Origin: Methylococcus sp. EFPC2
Lineage (GTDB): Bacteria > Pseudomonadota > Gammaproteobacteria > Methylococcales > Methylococcaceae
DNA: 64,000 bases
Assembly: GCF_016925495.1 (NCBI RefSeq)
Contig: NZ_CP070491.1
Coordinates: 1,116,001 to 1,180,000 of the forward strand
Direction of reading: 5' to 3'
Shown: one piece after another, positions 10,231 to 19,376 of the stretch
Position numbering within the stretch: position 1 is the first letter of the stretch
Layout of the letters: every line of letters begins with the position of its first letter
The notes under the pieces: model-generated
The model's input: only the letters and a program-made list of their open reading frames with translations
Databases searched by the model: none
What the model was told of the DNA's origin: nothing
Translations under genes and position numbers: made by a program

Positions 10231-10528
10231 GTTCTGCTCCTGAAGGGTTCTATACCGCATCGTCCGCCGTTTGGCCAAGTTGGCCTATTCGCGGCCATTC
10301 ATCGGCATGCGGACGTCGCTGCCGAGTGCCTATGATCGAATCGCGCGGAATGCTGCGAGGTGTTTGGGCCGAAGCTTATCCGGCCGCCATGAGCGCAACA
10401 AGTGTTCGATTTATTGGTCCATAGTGTTAGCGTATCTGGTGCCTGCGGCGCCGGTTCTAGTCGCCTGGCGCGAGAGTGCGGGCGGGTTTCGATGACGCGG
10501 TTTTTTCGTCGTTTCGAGGAGGTGTGAG

Positions 10529-10909
10529 ATGAACGCTTTTACATCCCGTTCTTCGACAGTGCCGGAACATGATTTGAGCGGGGAGAAAAAAATCGTGACG
10601 ACGGTGTATGCCTTGCAGGCAGCCTCTTTCCTGCTGGGTTTCACCTATTTCATAGGGATATTGATCAATTATCTGCAGCGGCCCGTAGTCGCCGGCACCT
10701 GGCTGGAATCGCATTTCCAGTGGCAGATCAACACGTTCTGGTACAGCCTGCTGTGGGGTTTCGTCGGCGGCTTCACCCTATTCTGGGGCGTCGGCTATTT
10801 CATCGTGATCGCTGACGTGATCTGGATGATTTACCGCATCGCGCAGGGCTGGTCCAACCTTGCCCGCGACCAGCCCATGTATCAGGCGGGCGGGCCTTTT
10901 CAAAGCTGA
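10529..10909 (+). CDS. small conserved inner-membrane protein (COG3671/DUF4870-like)
   Basis: A 126-residue protein with a polar N-terminus and about three membrane segments: YALQAASFLLGFTYFIGILI, then residues ~70-95, then FIVIADVIWMIYRIAQG. The HFQWQINTFWYSLLW motif between segments is characteristic of the predicted membrane protein family COG3671, which has no firmly known function. A strong GAGGAGG ribosome site lies just upstream. The gene is followed by a perfect bidirectional terminator shared with the convergent amtB. Confidence 0.7.
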   Translation: MNAFTSRSSTVPEHDLSGEKKIVTTVYALQAASFLLGFTYFIGILINYLQRPVVAGTWLESHFQWQINTFWYSLLWGFVGGFTLFWGVGYFIVIADVIWMIYRIAQGWSNLARDQPMYQAGGPFQS

Positions 10910-10913
10910 ATGA

Positions 10914-10939
10914 AAAACGGGCGCCTGGGCGCCCGTTTT
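10914..10939. terminator. bidirectional intrinsic terminator
   Basis: A 12-bp perfect stem (AAAACGGGCGCC with its complement) and a two-base loop, flanked by A-run and T-run so that it reads as A-stem-T on both strands. It sits between the convergent COG3671-like gene and amtB. Confidence 0.85.
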
Positions 10940-10961
10940 CCTCTGTCGCATCGATCCGGAA

Positions 10962-12353
10962 TCAGAGATGGTAGGCCGTCTCGCCGTGTTCGCGGATGTC
11001 CAGTCCTTCGCGCTCGGATTCTTCCGGCACCCTAAGGCCTATGGTGACGTCCACGATCTTGTAGGCGACCAGCGAGACGATGCTGGTCCAGACGATGGTG
11101 ACGCCGACGCCCCAAGCCTGGCTGGTGACCTGGGCCAATATGTCGAATTCGCCGACCGCATTGGCTACATAGTCGTAGACTCCGGTGCCGCCCAGGGCAG
11201 GGGAGGCGAACACGCCGGTCCCCAGGGCGCCCAATATCCCGCCGACGCCATGTACGCCGAATACGTCCAGCGAATCGTCGTAACCCAGCTTGTTTTTCAG
11301 GACGGAAACCGCCCAGAAACACAGGGCGCCGGCGATGAGGCCGAGCGCGATGGAACCCATGGGACCGACGAAACCGCAGGCCGGCGTGATGGCCACGAGG
11401 CCGGCGATGGCCCCGGACGCGGCGCCCAGCATCGAGGGCTTGCCGCGGGCCAGCCATTCGGCGGCGACCCAGGACAAGGTCGCGGCGGCCGTGGCGAGCA
11501 GGGTGTTGGCGAACACCAGGGCGGCGACGCCGTTGGCTTCCAGATTGGAGCCCACGTTGAAGCCGAACCAGCCCACCCACAGCAGGGATGCGCCGACCAT
11601 GGTCAAAGTCACGCTGTGCGGTTTCAAGACCTCGCGGCCGTAACCGATGCGTTTGCCGATCAGCAGAGCGCCGATCAGGCCGGCGATGCCCGCGTTGATG
11701 TGCACCACGGTGCCGCCGGCGAAGTCCAAAGCGCCTTTCTGGAAGATGAAGCCCGCGGTGGCGCCCGCCGCGGCACCCGCCTCGGCGCTGGTATAAGCAT
11801 CGGGACCGGCCCAATACCAGACCATGTGGGCTATCGGCAGGTAAGCGAAGGTGAACCACAACACGATGAAGGCCAATACGGCCGAGAATTTGACCCGCTC
11901 GGCAAACGCACCGACGATCAGCGCCGGAGTGATGCCTGCGAAAGTGAGCTGGAACACGATATAGATGTATTCCGGCACCACGACGCCTTTGCTGAAGGTG
12001 GCCGCCACCGATTCGGGCGTCACGCCTTTCAGGAAAATCTTGCTGAGGCCGCCGAAAAAGGCGCTGCCTTCGGTGAAGGCCAGGCTGTAGCCATAGACCG
12101 CCCACAGCACGGCGGTCAGGGCGAAGATCACGAAGACCTGCATCAACACCGACAGCATGTTCTTGGAACGCACCATGCCGCCGTAGAACAAGGCCAGGCC
12201 GGGTATGATCATCAGGATCACCAGCACGGTCGCGACGATCATCCAGGCGACATCGCCCTTGTTGGGGACGGGCGCCGCGGCTTGTTCGGCCGCCGCGAGT
12301 CCGCTGAAACTGGTCAGCATCAAGCTCAATGCAAAGTGTTTTAGGGATTTCAT
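10962..12353 (-). CDS. amtB: ammonium transporter
   Basis: A 463-residue Amt/Rh channel of the inner membrane with an N-terminal signal sequence (cleavage around AAAEQ) and eleven hydrophobic segments. Typical motifs: PGLALFYGGMVRSKN, FAGGTVVHINAGIAGL with the first pore histidine, and DVFGVHGVGGILG with the second. It lies 10 bases downstream of glnK, forming the classical nitrogen-regulated operon: the PII protein GlnK blocks the channel when nitrogen is sufficient. GAGGAG precedes the ATG. Transcription is expected from the sigma-54 promoter upstream of glnK. Confidence 0.97.
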   Translation of the reverse strand: MKSLKHFALSLMLTSFSGLAAAEQAAAPVPNKGDVAWMIVATVLVILMIIPGLALFYGGMVRSKNMLSVLMQVFVIFALTAVLWAVYGYSLAFTEGSAFFGGLSKIFLKGVTPESVAATFSKGVVVPEYIYIVFQLTFAGITPALIVGAFAERVKFSAVLAFIVLWFTFAYLPIAHMVWYWAGPDAYTSAEAGAAAGATAGFIFQKGALDFAGGTVVHINAGIAGLIGALLIGKRIGYGREVLKPHSVTLTMVGASLLWVGWFGFNVGSNLEANGVAALVFANTLLATAAATLSWVAAEWLARGKPSMLGAASGAIAGLVAITPACGFVGPMGSIALGLIAGALCFWAVSVLKNKLGYDDSLDVFGVHGVGGILGALGTGVFASPALGGTGVYDYVANAVGEFDILAQVTSQAWGVGVTIVWTSIVSLVAYKIVDVTIGLRVPEESEREGLDIREHGETAYHL

Positions 12354-12363
12354 CAGGGGCTCC

Positions 12364-12777
<414 letters not shown>

Positions 12778-12863
12778 CTAGCGCCCATAAACCGTGGTTT
12801 GTAAGGATACAAGCCGCGATCCGACCGAGAATTTCGCCCCATCGGAGTGCGCTTAATATACGC

Positions 12864-12880
12864 TGCACCAACTCGGCGCG
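12864..12880. promoter_or_regulatory. possible NtrC enhancer half-conserved site
   Basis: TGCACC-N6-GGCGCG resembles the NtrC dyad TGCACY-N4-TNGTGCA with the left arm perfect and the right arm degenerate. It sits about 95 bases upstream of the sigma-54 element, in the normal enhancer range. Weak match; NtrC control is inferred mainly from the promoter. Confidence 0.35.
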
Positions 12881-12927
12881 AATTCGGAGAATGGACGTCG
12901 AGGTCGGCGTTCGGCTATCCTGTTCGC

Positions 12928-13179
12928 ATGATCGACAAATTCAATCTCGACGAAATCACCCGCCACCTGAGCGCCGCCGTCCCTCCCGGATTGAGCGGGC
13001 TGGGAGCCGATCTCGAAAAAACTTTCCGCGGCATACTCCAAGCCGGATTCGAAAAAATGGACTTGGTAAGCCGGGAAGAATTCGAGGTGCAGCGCGCCGT
13101 GCTGACCAAAACCCGCGCCAAGCTGGAACAACTCGAAACCCGGGTTGCCGAACTGGAAAAGCGCCTCTCGGGCGAATAG
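12928..13179 (+). CDS. ubiK: ubiquinone biosynthesis accessory factor UbiK (YqiC/BMFP family)
   Basis: An 83-residue protein of the BMFP family: MIDKFNLDEITRHLS start, an amphipathic middle (LEKTFRGILQAGFEKMDLVSREEFEVQ), and a C-terminal coiled coil of about 30 residues (LEQLETRVAELEKRL). UbiK assists the Ubi complex that makes ubiquinone and can associate with membranes. The gene sits between divergent glnK and comM, the arrangement common in gammaproteobacteria. The ATG at 12928 is used because the family starts there; the frame extends upstream without similarity. It lies 21 bases before comM, probably co-transcribed. Confidence 0.9.
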   Translation: MIDKFNLDEITRHLSAAVPPGLSGLGADLEKTFRGILQAGFEKMDLVSREEFEVQRAVLTKTRAKLEQLETRVAELEKRLSGE

Positions 13180-13200
13180 TTCTCCGGCGGGCAGGATGCC

Positions 13201-14721
13201 ATGACGCTCGCGGTCGTTTACAGCCGGGCCCGGCAAGGCATCGATGCCCCGCTGGTGACGGTGGAAGTGCACATCAGCAACGGGCTACCGGCCCTCTCCA
13301 TCGTTGGCTTGCCTGAAACGGCGGTGAAGGAAAGCAAGGACCGCGTACGGGGTGCATTGCTCAACTGCCAATTCGAATTTCCAGCCCAGCGCATCACCGT
13401 CAATCTGGCGCCGGCGGATCTGCCCAAGGAGGGCGGGCGTTTCGACCTGGCCGTCGCCCTCGGCATACTCGCCGCTTCGGGACAGCTCAGCCCAAAATCC
13501 CTGGAGTCGGTCGAAGTGCTCGGCGAATTGTCGCTGGGTGGTGAAATCCGACCCGTCACCGGTGCCCTGCCGGTTGCCATGCAGGCGCGTGAGGCCGGCC
13601 GCGGTTTGATTCTGCCCCGCGCCAATGCGGGGGAGGCGAGACTCGTCGAGGGCACGGAGATTATTCCCGCGGGCCATCTGCTGGAAATCTGCGCTCATCT
13701 CAATGGCCAGAAGGCCATCGTTTTCGAGCCCGACACGTCCGGTTTCGATTCCCCCACTTCGGTAGAACTGCCCGATTTCGCCGACGTCCATGGCCATTAT
13801 CAGGCCAAGCGCGCGCTGGAAATTGCCGCCGCCGGACGCCATAACCTCCTCATGCTGGGCCCGCCGGGGACCGGCAAATCCATGCTCGCCTCGCGCCTGC
13901 CCGGCATACTTCCTCCACTGACCGACCAGGAGGCTTTGGAGCGCGCGGCCGTGACTTCCGTCAGCGATCTGAGTTTCGACCCCCGATTGTTCCGGCAACC
14001 GCCGTTTCGCTCGCCGCACCATTCCGCATCGGCGCCGGCTTTGGTCGGAGGTGGAGGCAATCCACGCCCCGGCGAGGTTTCGCTGGCCCACCATGGCGTG
14101 CTGTTTCTGGACGAATTGCCGGAATTCGACCGCAAGGTGCTCGAAGTCTTGCGGGAGCCGCTGGAAACCGGCGTCATCACCATCTCCCGTGCCGCCCGCC
14201 AGGCGGATTTCCCCGCCCGCTTCCAGTTGATCGCGGCGATGAATCCCTGTCCCTGCGGTTATCTGGGCGACGCTTCGGGTCGCTGCCATTGCACGTCCGA
14301 ACAGGTGCAGCGCTATCGGGCCCGGATTTCGGGGCCCTTGCTGGATCGTATCGACATGCATCTCGAAGTGCCGCGGGTTTCCCAGGAAATGCTGCGCGAC
14401 GGCACGCCGGGCGGAGAGGAGTCCAGCGAAATGATACGTGCCCGTGTCGTCGAGGCGCGCAGCCGGGCCTTGGCACGAACCGGCCGCGCCAACGCTTGGC
14501 TGACGCCGCCGCTGATCAAGCAATATTGCCGGCTGGACGACGGTTGCCAGCGCGTTCTGGAGCAGGCCGTGAGCAAGCTTGGTCTTTCACACCGCGCCTA
14601 CCACCGCATACTCAAAGTCGCCCGTACCATTGCCGACCTGGCCGGCGCCGAGGCGATAGCGCTGCCCCACTTGAGCGAGGCCATCGCCTATCGGCGCCTG
14701 GACCGGGCGCCCGTCCGATAA
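13201..14721 (+). CDS. comM: ComM/YifB family Mg-chelatase-like AAA+ ATPase
   Basis: A 506-residue protein. The N-terminal Lon-protease-like fold (AVVYSRARQGIDAPLVTVEVH ... VNLAPADLPKEGGRFDLAVA) is followed by an AAA+ domain. That domain has Walker A LGPPGTGKSMLASR near residue 220 and Walker B GVLFLDELPEF. A zinc-like CPCGYLGD...CHC motif follows. ComM is a helicase that promotes branch migration of integrated DNA in natural transformation. The full-length frame with all motifs implies a functional protein. Start ATG follows GGCGGGCAGGATGCC. Confidence 0.93.
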   Translation: MTLAVVYSRARQGIDAPLVTVEVHISNGLPALSIVGLPETAVKESKDRVRGALLNCQFEFPAQRITVNLAPADLPKEGGRFDLAVALGILAASGQLSPKSLESVEVLGELSLGGEIRPVTGALPVAMQAREAGRGLILPRANAGEARLVEGTEIIPAGHLLEICAHLNGQKAIVFEPDTSGFDSPTSVELPDFADVHGHYQAKRALEIAAAGRHNLLMLGPPGTGKSMLASRLPGILPPLTDQEALERAAVTSVSDLSFDPRLFRQPPFRSPHHSASAPALVGGGGNPRPGEVSLAHHGVLFLDELPEFDRKVLEVLREPLETGVITISRAARQADFPARFQLIAAMNPCPCGYLGDASGRCHCTSEQVQRYRARISGPLLDRIDMHLEVPRVSQEMLRDGTPGGEESSEMIRARVVEARSRALARTGRANAWLTPPLIKQYCRLDDGCQRVLEQAVSKLGLSHRAYHRILKVARTIADLAGAEAIALPHLSEAIAYRRLDRAPVR

Positions 14722-15068
14722 TCCCGCCAGTTCTGCAATATGGATGAGTTAAAACATGGTTTCGGGCGCAAGACCTTATGCCGCGCTCGGAATAGGTCGA
14801 TGATAGCGGTTGCAAAATCCTTGCGACCGGCGCCGGGTGTCGCTAACCGGGGTGGCGTCGGCGGACGAAAACCTGCGGGAATGGCTGGTGAGGGGATGCT
14901 CCGTGACCGTTGCGGACTACGCCTCGCGGACCTGCGTTTAGGGGCAGAGGTAGTGCCGCGCTATAAGCCAAGCATTTGGATGTTGCGGATTAAATCAAGG
15001 TGGGACCCGCCAGGATTTTTCATCTTGCGTACGCCGGTCGGATCTGGCACTTGCTGGAGCATCTTGTC
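14722..15068. other. intergenic stretch, no gene seen
   Basis: About 350 bases between comM and the FecR-TPR-barrel gene. No supported open frame, RNA or clear terminator was recognised. It should carry the promoter of the downstream three-gene group. Confidence 0.5.
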
Positions 15069-18000
15069 ATGAGATTTTTTCGTTGCGGGCCCCTATTCCT
15101 CCTGGCCTCGGTGCTTATTGCCTGGGCTCCTGACGGCAGCGCGCTCGAACAGTGCGAAGAGACGGCGGGAAGATTTGCCAGCATAGAGGGAGAAGTCGAG
15201 GTTTTGCGTGAGGCGGGCGGCAGTTGGCATCCAGGGGATCCGGACGCGCCGCTCTGTGAAGGAGACACCATACAAGTGGGCTTGAATGGCCGCGTGGCGG
15301 TGTTGCTGGTCAATAACACGGTGTTGCGCATAGACCAAGACACTCAGGTTCGTTTGGTCAATATCGCCACCAATAGTGAGGAAATTTCCTGGGTAGATCT
15401 GAGCAAAGGCGCCATTTACACTTTCAGCCGCCAGCCCCAGCGGCTGAAGGTGATCACGCGCAGTCTGATGGCGCTTATCAAGGGGACCGAATTCTATGTG
15501 CGCGCGGAAGACGAGCGCTCGTACCTGTCGGTATTGGAAGGGAGCGTGCAGGTCTCCAATGAGCAGGGCGCAGTGATGGCCATGCCGGGAAGCGAGGTCG
15601 TCGCGGAAAACGGTGCCAAGCCCCGGTTGCGCACGGTGGTTCATCCACGCGACGCCGTGCAGTGGGCGCTCTACTATCCCCCCTTGTTCGCAGTTCTCGA
15701 TGGCCACGGCGGACATTTACCAAAAGATTTGCCGGCTTTCTTAGCTAAGGCTGTCGAGCAAGCCGGCGTGGGCGACACCGCATCGGCGTTCAAGACACTG
15801 GCGCAACTCCCGCTCAGCGAGCGCGATGGCCGTTTCTTCCTCTATAGGGCGGCGTTGCAACTCTCGGTAGGGCGTGCGGCGGAAAGTGCCGCGGATATTC
15901 GCGAAGCCCTGCGGCGGGATGGCGATTCCGCTCTCGCCTATGCCTTGCGCGCGCTCATCGCAGTTGTACAAAACCGGAAAAAACAAGCGCTAGAAGACGC
16001 CCGTCGGGCGGATGGGCTCGCTTCCAGTGTCGCCACCAAGATCGCCTTGTCGTACGCGCTGCAGGCGGATTTCCAACTCGAGGCCGCACGCGACGAACTG
16101 TCCGCCGCGGTACGGACCTATCCCGATGCATCCTTGGCCTGGGCCCGCTTGGGCGAGCTGGATCTTATGCTCGGGAATCGCCGGTCCTCGCTGGAGGCCG
16201 TTCACAAGGCGGTCGCCTTGTCGCCAAATTCGGCGCGCGCGCATTTGGTTCTGGGGTTCAGCGCCTTGGCGGAATTCCGGCGTAGCGAAGCCAAGGCATC
16301 GTTTGCCCGGGCGATCGCGCTCGATTCTGCGGAGCCCTTGGCACATCTGGGCTTGGGTCTAGCCAAAATCAGCGACGGTGAATTGGTCGAGGGACGGAGG
16401 GAGATCGAAATCGCCGTCGCCCTCGACTCGAATAGCGCCTTGCTCCGGGCTTATCTGGGCAAGGCCTATTTCACCGAGAAACGGGCACCGCTGGACGCGA
16501 CCCAGTTGCAGCTGGCGAAATCGCTGGATGAGCTGGATCCCACGGCCTATCTATATGACGGCATCCGCAAACAGACCGAGAACCGGCCGGTGGAAGCTTT
16601 GCGCGACCTGCAGGCCTCGATCGACCGCAATGACTATCGGGCCGTCTATCGTGGGCGTTTGCTGCTCGATAAGGATCGCGCGGCGCGCGGAGCCAGTCTG
16701 GCGCGGGCTTACCGGGATCTGGGCTTCACCGAGCTGGGTCTGCGAGAAGCCGGCCGTTCACTGGATCTGGAGCCCGACAGCGCGGCCGCGCACCGTTTTT
16801 TATCGGATTCCTATCAAGGCGTCCGCCGCCGGGAAATCTCGCGTGTCAGCGAGTTGCTGCAAGCCCAGCTCATGCAGGACGTGAACCTCAATCCGATCCA
16901 GCCCAGTCTGGCCGAAACCAATCTGAACATCATCAGTTTTGGCGGGCCCGCCGCGGTCGGCTTTAACGAGTTCACACCGCTTTTCGAGCGCAATAGCGTC
17001 AAGCTCGATACCTCGGGATTCGGGGGGAGCAATGGTACTTATGGCGGGGAAGGTTCGGTGACGGCGCTCTATGACCGCTTTTCTTTCGGCGCCGGCGCTT
17101 TCCATTACCAATCGGACGGCTGGCGCCCCAACAATGGTTTGAACCAGCAGGTCTACGACATTTTTGCCCAGACAGCGCTTAGTCCGGAATTCAACGTTCA
17201 GGTCGAGTTTCGACGTCGGGTATCGAAAGAAGGAGACCTCGCCTTCAATTTCGATCCCGCTGAGTTTCTACGTGATAAAACCAACCACCGGGAGCAGGAC
17301 ACGACCCGCTTGGGCCTGCGTTACACGCCGGAGAAGAACTCCAATTTCCTGTTCTCCTACATACACAGCGACCGGACTCAGCGCGAGCAAGTGGACGCGG
17401 TGCCGATCGATCCCACCACCACGCTTTCCTCCAACCAACGAGGGAATGACGTGGGTGATCAGTACGAAGGGCAATATCTTTATCAGCGCGAGCGCCTCAA
17501 TGTGGTCGCCGGATTCGCGCATAGTCTGGTCGCTCAGCGTGCTGATGGCGCTGTGACATTCTTTGATACCACCTTTCCCGAGCCCATCGTCAACAGCTTC
17601 GATTCCGTAGGAGAAATCCGATATACGAGCGGCTATTTGTACGGCCACTTCAGGTTTCCGTCGCCGATCACCTGGACCTTGGGTTTCAACTATGCCGACT
17701 ACCAGGAAGGACTGGTGTCGGTATCGAATTTCAATCCAAAATTCGGCGTTCGGTGGGACCTCAGCGAGGATTTTCGCTTACGCGCAGCGACGTTCACCAC
17801 GGTCAAGCCCGCGTTGGTTAATAACCGCACGATCGAGCCCACCCAAGTCGCCGGCTTCAACCAGTTTATCGACGACATCAATGGGACGAAGTCCACCAGT
17901 TATGCCGGTGGCTTCGACTGGCGACTCACCCGAGGCTTATTCCTGGGCGGCGAAATCAGCTGGCGTCATCTCGACGATCCCGTACTCAAATTCACTCCGG

Positions 18001-18494
18001 ACGGCGGCCAAGCCGCCGATCTCGAGGATCGCCGAGAAGAGGTTCACAGCCTCTATCTATTCTGGACGCCCGAGGAGCGGTGGGCGGTAAAGGCCCAGTT
18101 CGTGTACGACCGCTACCGCAGCGAACCCGGTGTCGTGACGGACAGTGGCCAAATCCCTCAGCTTTCCGAAACCTTGTCCGCGCCCGTTACCTTGAGCTAT
18201 TTCCACCCGACCGGCTTTTTCGGCCGGCTTGGCGGCAGCTTCGTGCATCAGCGGGTGTTGCGCGCCGCGACCGCGCCCCAGATTTCCGGCAACGACAGTT
18301 TCTTCCTGATGGATGCGGACCTTGGCTATCGCCTGCCACGGCGACTGGGTGCCGTGAGCGTCGGGGTCAAGAATCTGCTCGACTCGCGCTTTCGCTATCA
18401 GGACGACAGCTATCGGGAATTCAGGGATGAGCCCGCCACCGGGCCTTATTTTCCGGACCGGATCGTTATGGGGCGCATAGTCCTCAATTTCTGA
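15069..18494 (+). CDS. FecR domain - TPR - outer-membrane beta-barrel fusion protein
   Basis: A 1141-residue exported protein with three parts. After a signal peptide (cleavage about DGSALEQC) comes a FecR-like domain at residues ~35-180. It includes GDTIQVGLNGRVAVLL, a VDLSKGAIYTFSR motif and LIKGTEFYVR...VLEGSVQVSN. Next is a long TPR superhelix, about 230-600, with repeated AL..DP.S-type helical pairs (e.g. AVALSPNSARAHLVLGFSAL). The remainder, ~640-1141, is aromatic-rich alternating strand sequence typical of an outer-membrane barrel. It starts SFGGPAAVGFNEFTPLFERN and ends GRIVLNF with the terminal phenylalanine signature. TonB-box and plug were not recognised. ATG at 15069 has GGAG ten bases upstream. 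Likely an outer-membrane export or assembly pore rather than a siderophore receptor. Confidence 0.75.
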   Translation: MRFFRCGPLFLLASVLIAWAPDGSALEQCEETAGRFASIEGEVEVLREAGGSWHPGDPDAPLCEGDTIQVGLNGRVAVLLVNNTVLRIDQDTQVRLVNIATNSEEISWVDLSKGAIYTFSRQPQRLKVITRSLMALIKGTEFYVRAEDERSYLSVLEGSVQVSNEQGAVMAMPGSEVVAENGAKPRLRTVVHPRDAVQWALYYPPLFAVLDGHGGHLPKDLPAFLAKAVEQAGVGDTASAFKTLAQLPLSERDGRFFLYRAALQLSVGRAAESAADIREALRRDGDSALAYALRALIAVVQNRKKQALEDARRADGLASSVATKIALSYALQADFQLEAARDELSAAVRTYPDASLAWARLGELDLMLGNRRSSLEAVHKAVALSPNSARAHLVLGFSALAEFRRSEAKASFARAIALDSAEPLAHLGLGLAKISDGELVEGRREIEIAVALDSNSALLRAYLGKAYFTEKRAPLDATQLQLAKSLDELDPTAYLYDGIRKQTENRPVEALRDLQASIDRNDYRAVYRGRLLLDKDRAARGASLARAYRDLGFTELGLREAGRSLDLEPDSAAAHRFLSDSYQGVRRREISRVSELLQAQLMQDVNLNPIQPSLAETNLNIISFGGPAAVGFNEFTPLFERNSVKLDTSGFGGSNGTYGGEGSVTALYDRFSFGAGAFHYQSDGWRPNNGLNQQVYDIFAQTALSPEFNVQVEFRRRVSKEGDLAFNFDPAEFLRDKTNHREQDTTRLGLRYTPEKNSNFLFSYIHSDRTQREQVDAVPIDPTTTLSSNQRGNDVGDQYEGQYLYQRERLNVVAGFAHSLVAQRADGAVTFFDTTFPEPIVNSFDSVGEIRYTSGYLYGHFRFPSPITWTLGFNYADYQEGLVSVSNFNPKFGVRWDLSEDFRLRAATFTTVKPALVNNRTIEPTQVAGFNQFIDDINGTKSTSYAGGFDWRLTRGLFLGGEISWRHLDDPVLKFTPDGGQAADLEDRREEVHSLYLFWTPEERWAVKAQFVYDRYRSEPGVVTDSGQIPQLSETLSAPVTLSYFHPTGFFGRLGGSFVHQRVLRAATAPQISGNDSFFLMDADLGYRLPRRLGAVSVGVKNLLDSRFRYQDDSYREFRDEPATGPYFPDRIVMGRIVLNF

Positions 18495-18543
18495 CGGAAC
18501 CGTGAGATCACCGTTCCCCACACTAGCCAAGAGGTGTACAAAA

Positions 18544-19335
18544 ATGAAAACCTGTCATCACCGTTTAGTTGCATTCGCGCTGCTCGTGCTGGCGCCGGTC
18601 TTTCCTGTTCTGGCCAGCAACAGCGTCGCCGCCATCGACGTGGAGGGCAACGCCACCTGCAGTTCGCTTTCGGTCAATTCCGTGCTGCAGGCCAAGGACA
18701 CTTCCTATGTGCCCGACGCCAGCGGTTACGATCACGTAACGGGCCCCGATGGGCAGATATTTACGTACAAATTGGATCCGAACGATGCCAAAAAGATTGC
18801 CGTATGGAGCGTCAGCGGTCCGGACCCCAGTTTAGGCACGGCCAAGCCGGTCAATTTCGTCATAGCAAAGGAAGCCGGAAGCGCCGGCGGTCATGCCTTC
18901 TATTTCAGCAATCCAGGCGTGTACAGCGACACCAACGAAACCGACGACACCGCGCCGGCCAATATCGTCGCCGTCTCTTTCTGCTATGGATTGTCGGGGC
19001 CTTTCGTCCCGACGCCGCCCACCGCTTTGCCCACCTGCGATGTCCGTTTGTGCGACCAGGATCCGGCCTCGGTCCAGGCACGTATCGTGACCAAGTTCGA
19101 CGAGCCCGCGGACAACACGCAAAACTGGCAGGTCACCACGTGCAGTTGCGAAGGCGCCAGCTTTACCGCCTGCGACCCTAACCTTAGAACGGGAACGGAA
19201 GTGCCGCCGGGAACCCCGGCTGCTTGCACCAAGGGGAATTTGCAGTTTCTACCGGTGGAAGTGCAACTCGGCAGGGATCCCGACTCCTACTACTGCACGG
19301 TCATCAACGGGACCAGGAGGTGCTTTAGCCGATAA
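18544..19335 (+). CDS. secreted cysteine-containing protein of unknown function
   Basis: A 263-residue protein with a Sec signal peptide (MKTCHHRLVAFALLVLAPVF, cleavage near VLASNS). The mature part is rich in Asp, Thr and Pro and has about ten cysteines, several in a C-terminal block (TCDVRLCDQ, TTCSCEGASFTACD, YYCTVINGTRRCF), suggesting disulfides. No family was recognised. GAGGTG lies ten bases upstream of the ATG. It follows the FecR-TPR-barrel gene by 49 bases and precedes a GGDEF/EAL gene by 41, so the three are probably one transcription unit. It could be a substrate or partner of the barrel protein; that is inference from adjacency. Confidence 0.6.
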   Translation: MKTCHHRLVAFALLVLAPVFPVLASNSVAAIDVEGNATCSSLSVNSVLQAKDTSYVPDASGYDHVTGPDGQIFTYKLDPNDAKKIAVWSVSGPDPSLGTAKPVNFVIAKEAGSAGGHAFYFSNPGVYSDTNETDDTAPANIVAVSFCYGLSGPFVPTPPTALPTCDVRLCDQDPASVQARIVTKFDEPADNTQNWQVTTCSCEGASFTACDPNLRTGTEVPPGTPAACTKGNLQFLPVEVQLGRDPDSYYCTVINGTRRCFSR

Positions 19336-19376
19336 GCCGGCCGGTCGACACCGTTCAATCGGCGGCGAGGCGTCCG

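Noticed and set aside
10968-12344. 458-codon plus-strand frame across amtB
   Set aside because: Exact antisense of the well-supported ammonium transporter gene; composition typical of a shadow frame.
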